NCBI GenBank assembly: GCA_026545225.1
Contig: CM048848.1
Span: forward strand, 23,662,806 to 23,726,805
Origin: Cornus controversa
Lineage: Eukaryota; Streptophyta; Magnoliopsida; Cornales; Cornaceae
Length of the DNA stretch: 64,000 nucleotides
Reading direction: 5' to 3'
Notes under the pieces: model-generated
What the model was told of the DNA's origin: nothing
The model's database searches: none
The model's input: only the letters and a program-made list of their open reading frames with translations
Shown here: positions 1 through 11,453 of the stretch, piece after piece
Layout of the letters: every line of letters starts with the position of its first letter
Numbering within the stretch: the first letter of the stretch is position 1
Position numbers and translations under genes: made by a program

Positions 1-226
1 GCTTTGATTATTCTCATGAGATTATCCATGTTTTATTTTTATTTTTGTTTTGTTTGAAATTTTTTCAAAAAATCCAAAAATATGTTTCATATTGATTTTG
101 TGTTGATTTTTGATAGTTTGTGTGCTTAATTGCTAAATCATGTTGAAATGAGGTGTATTTGGTGAATTAGAGGTCCAAAGTATAAATTTTCATAATTCAC
201 AAAGTTGGACCGGTCCAATTATTGAG

Positions 227-1642
227 TGATAAGTAATGAATATTGCATATTCAATGCCCTTAAAATTATATAAATTAGTGTCTTAATAATATTTATTTCA
301 TGTTTTTATTAATAATTTTAATATTTTCAGGATTTTAGGTGATTAAGGGTAATTCTAACTAATAATGGTGCAATCGGGCTACAAATGGTGTTATGCCTAT
401 TCACATTGAAGATTGGGTCAATTCAGGCCTAAAAAGTCCTGGACCCGTGTTGGTATTCAGACCATAACTCCGTACATAATTGTTAAAACGGCCCAAATTT
501 CACGTAGATTGAAAGAAATTCAATTCTGTACAATTTCATATTTCACGAAAATTTTCTAAAACGGATGTTTAAGGCAACTTTCTGCCCTATTTGTGCAGCT
601 GCCACTTTTTGGGCGCAAATGCCACTTTGTGAGGAGCAAGTGCCATTTTCTTATGTGCACTTGCCACTTTGGGAAGGCCAGGTGTCCTGTTGGTTTGGTT
701 TCGCAAAGTAAAAATGATGAAACAAAGAAAACTAGGGTATTCTGGAGGGGGGAAGCAGAGAGAGATATATAGAGGCGATTCATGACGATACGGGCAAGAC
801 GACGGCGACTTCATCATCGTTCAAGCCTGGACCTCCGATCATGAGTGGCTAAACACCATTCCGGGGAAGTGATGTAACCCTAACCTGTCTTTCAATGTTT
901 TAGTTTGTATATTAATTTGAGAATTATTTATTTTGTGCATTGATTGTATAACCGAGACATAAACAATAGCTGTGCTATTGCTTTTAATTTGAATGTATTG
1001 TTTCATTGCATATTTACTTTTGTTCTTGTAGTATGAATGCAAGTTTGCAGTGATTAGGGTTTAGTTCTTTTCAACTTCTGTGATTTTGTTAAGACAGGTT
1101 ATACAATAGTTTTCATAGATCATTCAATTTAGAGTTTTTATAATTCGTACTAAGCGAAGATGGGTTATCGTATCATTAGTTAGTCTGATGTATAGGTCAT
1201 GCTAAACGAAGATGAGTTATGCTTAATTGTATGTTGAATGAATCCTCTTGATAGAACTGAATTTGGCTTGTAGCCATTCTTTTCTGAATGCATAGATTAA
1301 ACATCCCAAATTAGTACAATTGTCATTGTCAGAAGGTTAGTGGTGAAGTCAATTCCCAGGACCCTCTCTCCAGTGTCTACCATTTACTTAGGTTGTATTT
1401 CATTTCATTGAATTTCAGCACCTTAGAATTAAAAATGAAACAAATTCTTTTTCAATTAAATTAGACAAGATCTTGATAGCTTAACAATGAAACCAACGCA
1501 GTCTCTGTGGGTTCGACCCCTACTCACCACTTTACTAATTTTAGTAGAGTATTTGTAGGTTTTTATAAATTCTCTTTTGTCAAGGTGTAAAACAACGACG
1601 ACACTATTACATATTATTTTATCGCGTTTTGCACGTCGAACA
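227..1642 (+). mobile_element. Solo LTR of an Athila-type element (family E) with TSD TTGAG
   Basis: A 1416-bp block starts TGATAAG, ends CA and is flanked by TTGAG at 222-226 and 1643-1647, so it is a solo LTR inserted in the copia element. It contains blocks shared with the other Athila-type LTRs here: ATGAGTGGCTA near 841, two GAAGATG boxes near 1156 and 1208, CTTGTAGCCA near 1267, GTTAGTGGTGAAGTC near 1336 and GGTTCGACCCC near 1510. A homologous inverted copy lies at about 30059-31369. No coding capacity is expected; ORFs here are chance. The last 65 bases contain an inverted-repeat oddity described in the findings. Confidence 0.85.
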
Positions 1643-2071
1643 TTGAGCACCGGTCGCACTTCTGTAGGTTCTGAGGAACCGAAAGAAGTTGGACCGATCC
1701 CCAAATTCTAGGACCGGTCGCACTTAGCGAATGCCCAGAATATTGATTCTGCGCGCGCGTTTTTGCTTAAAACCTCTCTCTCACTCTCATATGCACACAC
1801 TCATATCTCACTCTCTCAAACACTTTAACTCTCTATACATTCTCACCATCTCACATATATTCTTTTCTTCTATATTACTCTTGAATTGTGATTGATTGGT
1901 GGATTGGGATTGAACTTTTGCGGTTTGTGTTGATTGATTATTGATTTGGGAGAAATTGTGCAAATAAATTATTTTGAATATTCATGTTTAAAGACTTGCA
2001 CACAAGGTGTTCGACAAAAAGTCTCAATGGAACTCTTGACTATATTTTTTATCCCATTCATTGTGGTGTTG
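1643..2071 (+). other. Leader upstream of the envelope-like ORF: ACCGGTC motif cluster then pyrimidine-rich tract
   Basis: After the TSD the copia sequence resumes with several near-palindromic ACCGGTC/GGACCG motifs (about 1647-1725). A CT- and CA-rich stretch with repeated CTCTCTC and CTCACTCTC follows (about 1770-1860), and then the start region of the ORF. The frame is open from 1934, but the first codons encode a hydrophobic stretch without family resemblance, so the methionine at 2072 (MARKRER) is the better start. Confidence 0.5.
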
Positions 2072-3058
2072 ATGGCACGCAAACGGGAACGTAATGATGC
2101 ATCCACAAGTGCAGATAATCGAATTGTGTTTACTAGAAACATGTTTGAAGATGATTTTAACTACAACACTTTCATAAACATCATTGGATGTCGGGCTATG
2201 AGGATAGAAAGGAAAGTGAATCTTGTGGCGATCAAACAAGAATGGGAACTGGATTTTGTGCAATATTTTGAGGATAATGGTTGGGAGTCTCTATGTGATC
2301 TTCGGGAGATTGTCAAGCCGGACATGGTTCAATATTTTTATGGTAATATCATTACATCGAGCTTGGATGACCTAACTTTTCCGACCAAATGTTATGGTGT
2401 ACGTGTTGAGGTTACCAAGGATACAATTGCCAATATATTAGGAGTCCCAGAGATTAAAAATGACTTAATTTTGCCATATCAAATTGAGGATCCAACCCGA
2501 CCAACCATGGATGACATGATTAGGGAGTTATGCATACCCAATACCCCCAGACTTGTTGATAGGATGCCTTCACTCTATATCACACACAATGTGTCGGCGG
2601 CATTGAATTTGGTGGTCTCCTACAACCTTGATCCTCATGATCATAAAGGTAATTTGATCAAGAGTCGAGCCAAGCTACTATACCATATTGTTCGAGAGGA
2701 TCCCATCAATCTTCCCGCAACAATCATATGTACCATGATTTTAGCTACTCGACACTCTAGGTCATCATCAGCCTTACCCTTCCCACAGATTATCATGGCT
2801 ATTCTGAGAGGTCCAAGGGTCTCTATTCCTGATGGAGTAGATGTTGAAAGACCGAAAGGGATAATTGATGTTACCTCAATTACTTATTCAGTCAACAAGA
2901 AAGAGAAGGATAGGAAAGCATATGAGCTTAGTCAAGGAGCTGGACAGGCTGTGTCTGGGGGTCATGGAGTTTTCCAACTTCCTGCGACTGACACACTAGT
3001 GACGGCCAATCAGATGAACCAAGTTCTAAGGTTCATTCAACAAAGGTTTGATCGCTAA
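2072..3058 (+). CDS. Envelope-like / putative plant transposon protein of the copia element
   Basis: This 328-aa protein resembles the plant 'putative plant transposon protein' family, often annotated envelope-like, found after pol in SIRE and Athila elements. Visible hallmarks are a basic start (MARKRER), a central WESLCDLREIVKPDMVQYFYGN block, VRVEVTKDTIANILGVP, and a C-terminal SYNLDPHDHKGNLIKSRAKL region. No signal peptide or clear membrane anchor is seen after the chosen start, so an envelope role is unproven. The frame is open from 1934, but 2072 is the likelier start. The stop at 3056-3058 is followed in frame by about 22 more acidic codons to a TAG at 3125-3127, suggesting a recent nonsense mutation near the C terminus. 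Its function is unknown, and it is probably non-essential for transposition. Confidence 0.65.
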   Translation: MARKRERNDASTSADNRIVFTRNMFEDDFNYNTFINIIGCRAMRIERKVNLVAIKQEWELDFVQYFEDNGWESLCDLREIVKPDMVQYFYGNIITSSLDDLTFPTKCYGVRVEVTKDTIANILGVPEIKNDLILPYQIEDPTRPTMDDMIRELCIPNTPRLVDRMPSLYITHNVSAALNLVVSYNLDPHDHKGNLIKSRAKLLYHIVREDPINLPATIICTMILATRHSRSSSALPFPQIIMAILRGPRVSIPDGVDVERPKGIIDVTSITYSVNKKEKDRKAYELSQGAGQAVSGGHGVFQLPATDTLVTANQMNQVLRFIQQRFDR

Positions 3059-3634
3059 CATGCTAGGATAGACAAGTTGGATCATGCTGTCTCTGATGAG
3101 GCTGCTGATGATGCAGAGGATGATTAGACTTTAGGTCTTATTATTTTTTGTTCTAAACAGTTGTTGATTTCTTTATCTTTGATGTCTAGATATTTATTTT
3201 TGTTATGTTTTGTTTATTCCATCAACTAATATGTTTTAGATATTTAGTTGATCAGTGATGATGATTATTTTTGCTTCATTATTATCTTAATATCTCTATA
3301 TGTTTCATGATTTATCTGTTTATAAAATCTCTTCGGTATTTCTTTGTCAATTTGTTCCAAAAAGGGGGAGATGATATTTGATATGAGGTTCTTTGACAAA
3401 GGGGGAGATATTTTTTTTTTTTGCGATTTTCATGATTATATTTTTTTATTAAGCTTTTCATAAGTTGTGTTGTTTAAGAGATGTGCAGGTACATTGAACA
3501 CACAAGTGAAGCTTCTAATGATCAGTTTTTTATTTCTATATATTTTTGGGCAACATTGTAACCTAATTTTTCTAATGGGTTAGGTTATAATTGTCTAGGT
3601 GGTTTTGTCACGAAATTGCCAAATGGGGAGATTA
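3059..3634 (+). other. 3' UTR of the copia element with three polypurine-type tracts
   Basis: AT-rich non-coding sequence. It contains AAAAAGGGGGAGAT near 3358-3372, ACAAAGGGGGAGAT near 3397-3409 and the last tract AAATGGGGAGAT at 3621-3632, which lies next to the LTR and is the likely functional PPT. The first two look like duplicated or alternative tracts. Confidence 0.55.
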
Positions 3635-4598
3635 TGAGATATAAATTTGTAATTGGCATATTTCGGTGATCAAAATCTGATTGATCGAGTTGTAATTTTT
3701 GATTTATTCTTCATATCGATCATCAACATCTTCGAGTTGACACTCAAGTGCATCGAAGCCGAGAAATCAGTTAGAACACCATATAGTACAAGTAAGTATG
3801 GTGAGGACACTCTACACTTTTTATTTCTGAGCCTATTTTGAAAAACCAGAGTTTAAATGAAAATTTTATGGTTTTTCAAAGTAGGACCGCTCCCCAATTT
3901 TTAGGACCGGTCCAACTTTTCTAGGCAGTTTAGTTTCTGCAAGTTTTCAAAAAGTACCACCGGTCCTATTTATTTGGCACCGGTCCCACTTAGCCTGTTC
4001 CAAATAGAAAATATATTTTGACGAAAATCCTGATTCCTATTGGGTTTGAAATTTCTAGGAAAGTTCTATTTTGGTATTTAACTTCTTTTCCAAGTAGAAT
4101 TAGAACTTCCTTGCCTATATATATGTATTCATATTTTCTCTACGGGTGTGACCTGGAAAATTAATATTTTTAGAGAGATAAAGTATATACAATATAATTA
4201 AGGCTATATATTTTTAAGAACACACATCCATACTACACGAGTGATTTTTAGGATGGTGTTCTACTTCTGATTAGCTGCTCAGAGACTGCATCAAATTTAT
4301 TTATTGATCAGAACATTGGATTGATGGTTCTTCGCTTGCTTACTTGCTGAGGAAGAAAGGTGACCAGATTGCACTACGAAGGGAACAAAATACTTGCCGA
4401 GTATTTGGGTTCTTCCAACAACCTTTCTGTAAGGGTGGTGACGTTAGCCAAAAGTCTGCAACAGTTGGACGTGTTGTCGCAATCATAAGCCTGAGGTGTT
4501 CTGCATCAGATCCTTGGTAGAGTGAAGAGGGGTGTGAGACTGAGACTGAGTCTATTGTACTTTGCTTCATCATAGTGAATTGGTTTCCTGAGGCATGC
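3635..4598 (+). repeat. 3' LTR of the copia element, first part
   Basis: The LTR begins TGAGATA directly after the polypurine tract. It carries a cluster of ACCGGTCC-type palindromes at about 3880-4000, a TATA-like stretch near 4115-4130, and then a transcribed-looking region. It is cut at CATGC (4594-4598) by the chromovirus insertion and resumes at 16546, giving about 1.15 kb in total, a size usual for SIRE-like LTRs. The 5' LTR is outside the window. Confidence 0.6.
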
Positions 4599-6027
4599 TG
4601 TCACGCCCCGATTTCCGACACCCGGTTAGGAGCGAAGGAAACGGGGGTGAATCCGTAATTTCACCTCAATTTCCCACACCTTAAACCCATTATAATCATT
4701 TCTATTGCGGAAGCATTCTATATGCACACCCTTCAAGTGGCATTAGATCATCAAAGGCTCTTGCAAATGATTTTCACCTTTAGTTCCATACATATAAACC
4801 ACTAAGTTCTGGACCTCAACTTTTTACAGAGATGGAATTTGATTATAAAACCTACACCATTGGATAAATATTTCAAAAATACTTAACTTCAAAAAAAATC
4901 ACGCTCAAGTCCGATTTAAAACAAAGAAATTGCATCGAAACGAAGTCTGGACAATTTTTGAACCTTGCTGTGAATAGTAATCTCGATCAATCGAGATTCA
5001 TCTCGATTAATCGAGATTTTGACCCCATTAATCGAAGAAAACACCCCCTCGGTACCTTGGACCTGCAATATTTCCATTAATCAAAATAAAGCTCAAAAAT
5101 TCATAAAATCTCGCAACCATTTCGATCAATCGAGATGGGCATCTCGATTAATCGAAATGCACTGCCCAGATTCTCCCAAACACCTATATAAGATCAAATT
5201 GAACCCAAATTTGAACCAAACCACCTTAGATCATTCATATCTCATATAATTCATCTACCATTGATATAAAATCATACTCACACATCAACCTACACGTTTG
5301 AATCTCAAATCTTGTATAATCATAGAAAATTCATCCAAAGTCCACCATGCACCTAAAATTCAAGTGAACCAAACCATCCTCATTTTTCCAAAGGTGATCC
5401 TCATTAACCCAACCATACAATCTAACTTATACATTGAGATCCTACAACCATGATTCCAACATAAATCCACAACTCTAAACATTCATATCCACGAAATTAA
5501 AATACAAGAGACAAAAGAATACATTCATCCATTTAAATTCTGAATCCATACACCATCCATGGAACCATACATATAAGAATTCAAATGGCCCTTTTTGCAT
5601 ACATTCAACAAGTCTCAAATGAAAGAAGCCATTATACATACATTTCTCAAAAATCACTTTCCTACAAGTGTGGCACTTACATTTGGATTTCACATACATA
5701 AGAAGATACAAATGTAAAGGCAACACCACAACCATTGTCTACATGCCACAAGCCGGCATGGACATTTATCTACATCTCAAAAGAGCAAAAGTCCAAAAAT
5801 AAGCTCAACATATCCATAGAGCTAATCATGCTTCATCTTCCATTGGCGCCTTATCTGAAAATATTTTATATAATGGGGTGAGCATCTCAACGGCTCAGTA
5901 GAAATGATCCACCCATCCCTACTCTAACCCGTAAGCCATGCATGAATGCACATGCTCATGCATTTTTACCCAAACATCCACATTTTTCAAATCATGCATG
6001 ATGCTTCACATAAAATGCAAATACATA

Positions 6028-6058
<31 letters not shown>

Positions 6059-7327
6059 CAAATTGGACAAGTCACAACTTATATATATATATATAACTCA
6101 CACCAAATCAGGTCAAAGGGGCTTTCTCATCACTCCAATAGTAAGGGTCTTTTTGGCACCCAAACTCTGCTTGTGCTTTATCGGGTTACTAACCCGAAGG
6201 GAGCACCTCCTCTTGGCCAAGTTTTGGGTCTTTCACCCTAGGGGCCTTCCCCTTATCTTAATTTCACACTCATGCCCCAAAATCATCATATAGTGCATAT
6301 AATCACACCAATGCACATAGTCACACAATGCATGCATTTTTCCTCAAATCAATGCATTTTCCTTCCGACTCAAGATTGACACAATACTATCACACTCACA
6401 TCATGAAAATCACTATGCTCATGGATTTTGCTAGAAAATCATATTTTTTATGTTTTCTTCAAACAAACACATTTTTCACCAAAAGCATTATAGTCACATT
6501 TGCACATACATACCATGCATAAGCCCTAACTAACATGTTGGACACTTATACATGCATAAATCACCATGGTATACATATATATATATATACATAGACCTAG
6601 GTTCAAGAAATCAAAAGCTATCTCTTATGATATTTAGGAAGGGACCACAAGATCAAAGTAGAAGTGAGTCTAGCACCCCTACCTCAAATTGGAAGAGCTT
6701 CCAATTGATTTCCCCCAATATCTCAAAACCCAACTTCCTCCGAAATGATTTTTGAACGATCAATCTCGAGCCCTCGATGCGTAGATCATTTCTTCCTTCT
6801 TTGGTGAAATCAAAATCCCACTCTAAGGCCCTCAAATCTAGTGAAGAAGAGGAGGAGATGAAGCTTGTACGTATATATGTATATATCTCTCTCTCGACTG
6901 CTGGGATGAAAAATGAGAGAAGAGCTGATCTCTCTTACTATTTATAGCTAAGTGACCTCCTCTGAATTACTAGTTTGTCATCACCTTTTTGCAAAACCTT
7001 GTCGGGCTCATTTTCGGAGTTTCGTAACTCAGATTGACACGATATCAACTCCGTTGCACGTCAAATATTTTATTTAAGCTATCCTCCAATTTTAAAGTCA
7101 TTCGGACACTTTTAAAATTTTTGGGCCCACAAGGCCCGCGCCCCTAGGTTGACCAAACTCAAAAAAGTCAACTTTTGCCAAAAGTCTCCAAAACTTCCCA
7201 AAACCCTATTCCAACCCTCTAAACATGTTTCCCGTATTCAAAACATGTTAAACATCATTTAAAATGCATTTAAAGCAATAAATGCCAAAAATTGAAAAAC
7301 TAACCAAAATTGGGCACGGTCTTTACA
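4599..7327 (-). repeat. 3' LTR of the chromovirus
   Basis: It pairs with 13753-16540. The two are alignable end to end with many scattered substitutions and several indels, so the element is much older than the gag-only element at 18379. It contains TCGATTAATCGA-type palindromes (4983-5160), two (TA)n runs near 6030-6095 and further AT tracts near 6570. Short ORFs here are chance, including those encoding Ile-Tyr runs from the TA repeats. Confidence 0.9.
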
Positions 7328-7340
7328 ACCTCCCACCCTT
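7328..7340 (-). other. Polypurine tract of the chromovirus
   Basis: On the minus strand this reads AAGGGTGGGAGGT and abuts the 3' LTR start TGTAAAG. It has the position and composition expected for plus-strand priming. Confidence 0.85.
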
Positions 7341-7373
7341 ATAAAAATTTTGTCCTCGAAATTAGAATGTTCC

Positions 7374-8866
7374 TCAAGTGGTGAACAACTCGGGATACTT
7401 TGAGCGGACTACTTGTTCTCGCTCCCATGTAACTTCTTCCACACCATGATGCCTCCAAAGCACCTTAACCAATGGAATGGTTTTGCCCCGAAGCACTTGT
7501 TCTCTAGTGTCCAAAATCTGAATCGATCTTTCCTCGTATGACACGTCCTCCTCCACCTTAAGATCTGCCCAATCAAGCACATGTGAAGGGTCCGGTTCAT
7601 ACTTCCTCAACATAGACACATGGAAAGTGTTGTGCACACTTGACAATTGCGGTGGCAATGCCAAGCGGTAAGCAACCTCTCCTACTCGATCCAAAATCTC
7701 AAATGGCCTGATAAATCATGGTGCAAGCTTGCCACTACGACCGAACCTCATCAAACCTCTCCGTGGTGAGACCTTCAAAAAGACATGATCTCCTACCTCA
7801 AATGCTAGTGGTCGCCGTCTCCTATCGGCATAGCTTTTCTGACGACTCTGAGCCGTAAGCAATCTCTGATGGATTACCTTGATCTTCTCCGTAGTTTCCC
7901 GAACTAAATCCGGTCCCAAAGAAACTGTCTCTCCAACCTCTGTCCAACAAACAGGTGACCTGTACGATCTACCATATAAAGCTTCAAATGGAGCCATCTC
8001 AATGCTAGCTTGATAGCTATTATTGTATGCAAACTCCACCAAAGGAAGGTGATCCTCCCAACTGCCCCGAAGATCAAGTACACTCGCCCGCAACATATAC
8101 TCCAAAATCTGTATAGTACGCTCAGACTGACCATCCGTCTGGGGATGAAAAGCCGTACTAAAGTGAAGGTCCGTATCAAGTGCTGCCTAGAAACTCTACC
8201 AAAATCGAGATGTAAATCACGGGTCTCTATCTGAAACAATAGAAAATGGCACGCCATAAAGCCTAAGGATCTACTCAATATACAATCTACTGAGAGTATC
8301 CACATTATCTGTCACTCTAATGGGAATAAAGTGGGCACCTTCGTCAATCTGTCAACGATCACCCAAACTGCGTCGTGACTCTTCCTCGACCTTGGAAGCC
8401 CCGTCACAAAATCCATAGTGACATGCTCCCATTTTCACATAGCCACAGGTAATGGCTGCAACAACCCCGCTGGTCTCTGATGCTTGGCCTTCACTTGTTG
8501 ACAAGTGAGGCACCTCGCCATAAACTGAGCTACATCCTTTTTCATACCCTTCCACCAATACTGTCGGCGTAGGTTATGGTACATCTTGGTACCACCTGGA
8601 TGTACTGCTAGTCTCGAGTTGTGAAATTCTCTCAGAATCTCGTCTCGACAAGCTAAGGGAACAAACATCTTCCCTTGGAATTTCATGCTCTTATCTGAAT
8701 GAACTGTCCATCCTTCCACTACTTCACCACCCAAAATCCGCGTGTGAATAGCCTCAACCTCACTATCCTTCCTCTGCTCTTCAATCACTCTACTCACAAG
8801 AGTTGGTTGAGCGATAAGAGTAAATAACACCGCCGGTCCATCATCGTCACTGAAATGTAATCCCAT
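7374..8866 (-). pseudogene. Integrase with C-terminal chromodomain (chromovirus)
   Basis: The C-terminal part of pol. The zinc-binding HHCC region is visible (HPGGTKMYHNL and CLTCQQVK). The catalytic core shows the first Asp in TMDFVTGLP, the second in SDRDPRF and the Glu region in FHPQTDGQSER. The middle needs a frame change and contains extra stops. After the core come NTFHVSMLRKY and a chromodomain-like tail (YEERSIQILDTREQ, VKVLWRHHGVEEVTWE) ending in YPELFTT. A stop interrupts the stretch before PFEILDRVGEVAYRL. In life the enzyme would insert the cDNA, and the chromodomain would steer it to heterochromatin. This copy cannot make an intact protein. Confidence 0.85.
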
Positions 8867-8869
8867 TTC

Positions 8870-10054
8870 TTAGATGTCTTCCATCATCTTCCATTCCCAT
8901 ATGGCTAAGCTCGCTAAGCTACCATGTGACCTCCTACTCAATGCATCCGCCACTACATTGGACTTTCCCGGATGATGTTGTAAGTCGAAGTCATAGTCCT
9001 CCATATACTCCATCCACCTCCGTTGCCTCATATTCAAATCCTTTTGTGAGAAAAGGTATTTGAGACTTTTATGATCCGAGAATACTTCAAACTTCTCGCC
9101 ATACAAATAATGTCTCCACACCTTAAGTGCAAAGATCACCGCCGCCAACTCCAAATCATGTACCGGATAATTCTGTTCATGTGTTTTCAATTGCCTCGAA
9201 CCATACGCCACTACTCGTTCGGTTTGCATTAGCACACATCCCAAACTGAGTCGTGAAGCGTCACAATAAATTGTGTACCCCAACCCACATTTTGGAATGA
9301 TCAAAATTGGAGCCGAAGTCAACCGACTCTTCAATTCCATGAATGTATGCTTGCAAGCATCATCCCATACAAGCTTCACTCCTTTTCGGGTAAGCTTCGT
9401 CATAGGTGCAGCTAGCCTCGAAAAGTCCTTCACAAATCTCCGATAATACCCGGTCAATCCCAAGAAACTACGTATCTCAAATACGCTCTTAGGTCTTTCC
9501 CAACCCATCACCGCCTCTATCTTGGATGGATCTACGGAAACTCCTCCTTCGGACACAACATGCCGAAGGAATTTCACTTCCGCTAGCCAAAATTCACACT
9601 TCTTGTACTTGGCATATAATTGATGTTCTCTTAAGAGTTGCAACATAATCCTCAAGTGACCCTCGTGCTCCTCTTCCGAAGACGAGTACACTAGGATGTC
9701 ATCAACGAACACAACCACAAACTTGTCCAAGTAAGCATTGAACACTCTATGCATTAGATCCATGAATGACCCCGGTGCATTTGTCAAACCAAATGGCATC
9801 ACCAAAAATTCATAATGCCCGTATCATGTGCGAAAAGTGGTTTTCAGAATGTCCGCCTCTCTAATCCACAACTGATAGTAGCCCAATCTCAAGTCTATCT
9901 TTGAGAAACACCTCGAACCCTTAAGTTGATCGAACAAGTCATCTATCCTTGTCAAGGGATACTTATTTTTGATCGTTGCCCGATTCAACTTCCTATAGTC
10001 AATGCAAAGCCGCAAAGACCCGTCCTTCTTCTTAGCAAAAAGAACCGAAGCTCC
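8870..10054 (-). pseudogene. Reverse transcriptase and RNase H (chromovirus)
   Basis: The RT palm is recognisable: [39 protein letters not shown] and the active-site box FVDDILVYS. The connection follows ([17 protein letters not shown]), then RNase H ([47 protein letters not shown] and the end [15 protein letters not shown]). A TGA, most simply a CGA-to-TGA change, sits between the first RT block and YGHYEF, near 9820. Another stop follows MMEDI near 8868 before integrase begins. Domain order and length are normal for a chromovirus, so only point mutations disable it. Confidence 0.9.
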
Positions 10055-10840
10055 CTAAGGCGATGTACTAGGGCATACAAATCCCTTGTCTAGTAGCTCT
10101 TGTAATTGGTCTTTCAACTCTTTCAACTCAGCCGGTGCCATTTGGTGCGGTGCCATAGAAATGGGCGGGGTACCTGGAGCAAGATCTATCACAAACTCCA
10201 CTTCTCGTTCCGGAGACAACTGTGTTAATTCCCCCAGAAATACGTCCATAAACTCACACACTACACGAGGAAGCTCTCCAAGTGTCTCATCATCACCATC
10301 AACAAGTAGGCTCGCCAAGAAATATCCAAGCCCTTTCCGATCACTAGGACCAAGTGGAGACGACAAGTAGAAGTCATCCCGCTCTCCCACAAAACAAATT
10401 CTAACACCTTCCGGCGTATGCAAGGTCACTCTTCCCCTATAACTATCAATGTTGGCTCTATAGGTCGATAGCCAATCCATACCCAAGATCACATCAAAAC
10501 TAGTCATATCGGGAAGGATGAAATCAAACACTAATCGGTGTCCTGATATCTCGATCTCGCAAGATCGGCATACTCTACTCAAAGTCACCCTACCCCCAAC
10601 TGGCGTATCAATGGACAAGGTCGAATCCAAAGATGACACCTCTAACCCCAAAGCACAAACAAATGCATATGATATGAATGAATGTGATGCACTTGAATCT
10701 ACTAAAACCCTAGCCCACGAGCTAGGTACAAGAAATATACCTCAGACTATTGACGGTTCTACCGAGGTCTCTAATGGGATAAGAGTAAAGGCACGGCCCT
10801 GTGCTCTCTGGCCCTGCTATCCCATACCCTGATATCCAGA
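10055..10840 (-). pseudogene. Aspartic protease and RT N-terminus (chromovirus)
   Basis: A retropepsin-like protease with DSSASHSFI in place of the family's usual DSGASHSFI, so the active-site glycine is lost. The flap and core follow (FDVILGMDWLSTY). Downstream are the protease-RT linker (LPRVVCEFMDVF) and the start of RT (LSPEREVEFVIDLAPG, ELKDQLQELLDKGFVCPS). A stop after the final TSP, where relatives have Trp, ends this frame near 10056. The protease would process the Gag-Pol polyprotein; this copy is doubly disabled by the active-site change and by nonsense mutations. Confidence 0.85.
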
Positions 10841-10949
10841 CTGCTGACTAGGAGCACTAGACACAACTCCTCTAGCTGGCGTCCGTGAGCTCTGAGCTGA
10901 AGGCACTGTCTGTGGTGGTGGCAATGCCCTGGAACCTGACTGTGAAGCA

Positions 10950-11448
10950 GTAGGCTATGTAAGACGCTACTGTGAACTCATACCACCTTGTGCACCCTTC
11001 TTTTGTGGACAATCCCAGCTAATATGCCCCAACTGATGACAATTGAAGCACCTCTTCTCTGCCACTAAAGGAACTTGTCCTTGTGTACACTCAGCAATTC
11101 TGTGTCCTGGCTTCTAACAATTGTAACAAGCTATTCTAGGTCGGAAGGATCCAGAAGGTATAGCCACAGAAGTCACAGATTGAGTTTGTGGCCCTTGTGA
11201 GGATAACTCACCATTCTTTCGCTTCTTCTTAGCACGGTTATCCGCAAGAGATCCCGTGGCCCTTGCTTCATTCTGTACTTCCCTATTCCTTTGGTTATCA
11301 TTACTAGACCCCTCGGCTACCAAAGCCCTCTCCACCACTGCTGCATAGTTGGTCAGACCTAGAAGTCCAACTCTATCTCGCAAATACGATCGTAGGCCCC
11401 AAATAAACTGCTTAACCTTCAACCCTTCAGTTGTAATTATTTCCTCAG
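10950..11448 (-). pseudogene. Gag C-terminal half with two zinc knuckles (chromovirus)
   Basis: The sequence continues the gag frame on the other side of the solo LTR: FAEEI, then VKQFIWGLRSYLRDRV, a basic linker (NRAKKKRKNGE) and the first CCHC knuckle CYNC-stop-KPGHRIAEC, in which a nonsense codon sits inside the knuckle. A second knuckle follows (CFNCHQLGHISWDC) and then a Pro/Ser/Gln-rich linker to protease containing further stops. Gag would form the virus-like particle and bind RNA through the knuckles. The frame joins 12980-13509 exactly when one CAAAC duplication and the LTR are removed. Confidence 0.8.
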
Positions 11449-11453
11449 CAAAC

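Larger units (their letters stand above)
1..4598 (+). mobile_element. Ty1/copia SIRE-like retrotransposon, 3' portion (continues at 16546-16737)
   Basis: This is the 3' end of a copia-type LTR retrotransposon whose gag and pol would lie left of the window. In order it shows a non-coding stretch rich in ACCGGTC motifs, an envelope-like ORF (2072-3058), a 3' UTR with repeated AAAGGGGGAGAT tracts, a polypurine tract, and a 3' LTR from 3635. An ORF between pol and a GGGGAGAT polypurine tract is typical of the SIRE/Maximus lineage. Removing two insertions (227-1642 and 4599-16540) restores continuity, with target-site duplications at both. The lineage is inferred from architecture because no pol is visible to confirm it. 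Sequence 1-226 has no coding potential. Confidence 0.6.

Noticed and set aside
1456-1704. 82-codon minus-strand ORF resembling the one at 29986-30237
   Set aside because: The similarity reflects two copies of the same LTR in opposite orientation, not protein conservation.
2072-3058. Host nuclear gene encoding a plant-specific protein
   Set aside because: Its position before a polypurine tract and LTR, and the transposon-type domain, fit an element-encoded ORF better.
4983-5160. Possible CRISPR-like repeat array (repeated ATCTCGATTAATCGAGAT)
   Set aside because: Units are palindromes of unequal spacing inside a plant LTR; there are no constant repeat-spacer units and the context is eukaryotic.
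5946-6293. ORF with Ile-Tyr runs; similar ones at 15137-15502 and 62343-62720
   Set aside because: The runs are translations of (TA)n microsatellites inside LTRs or flanks; no domain and no conserved start.
7904-8305. 133-codon minus-strand ORF in the chromovirus
   Set aside because: It is an alternative frame over the integrase core; the motif-bearing frame is shifted.
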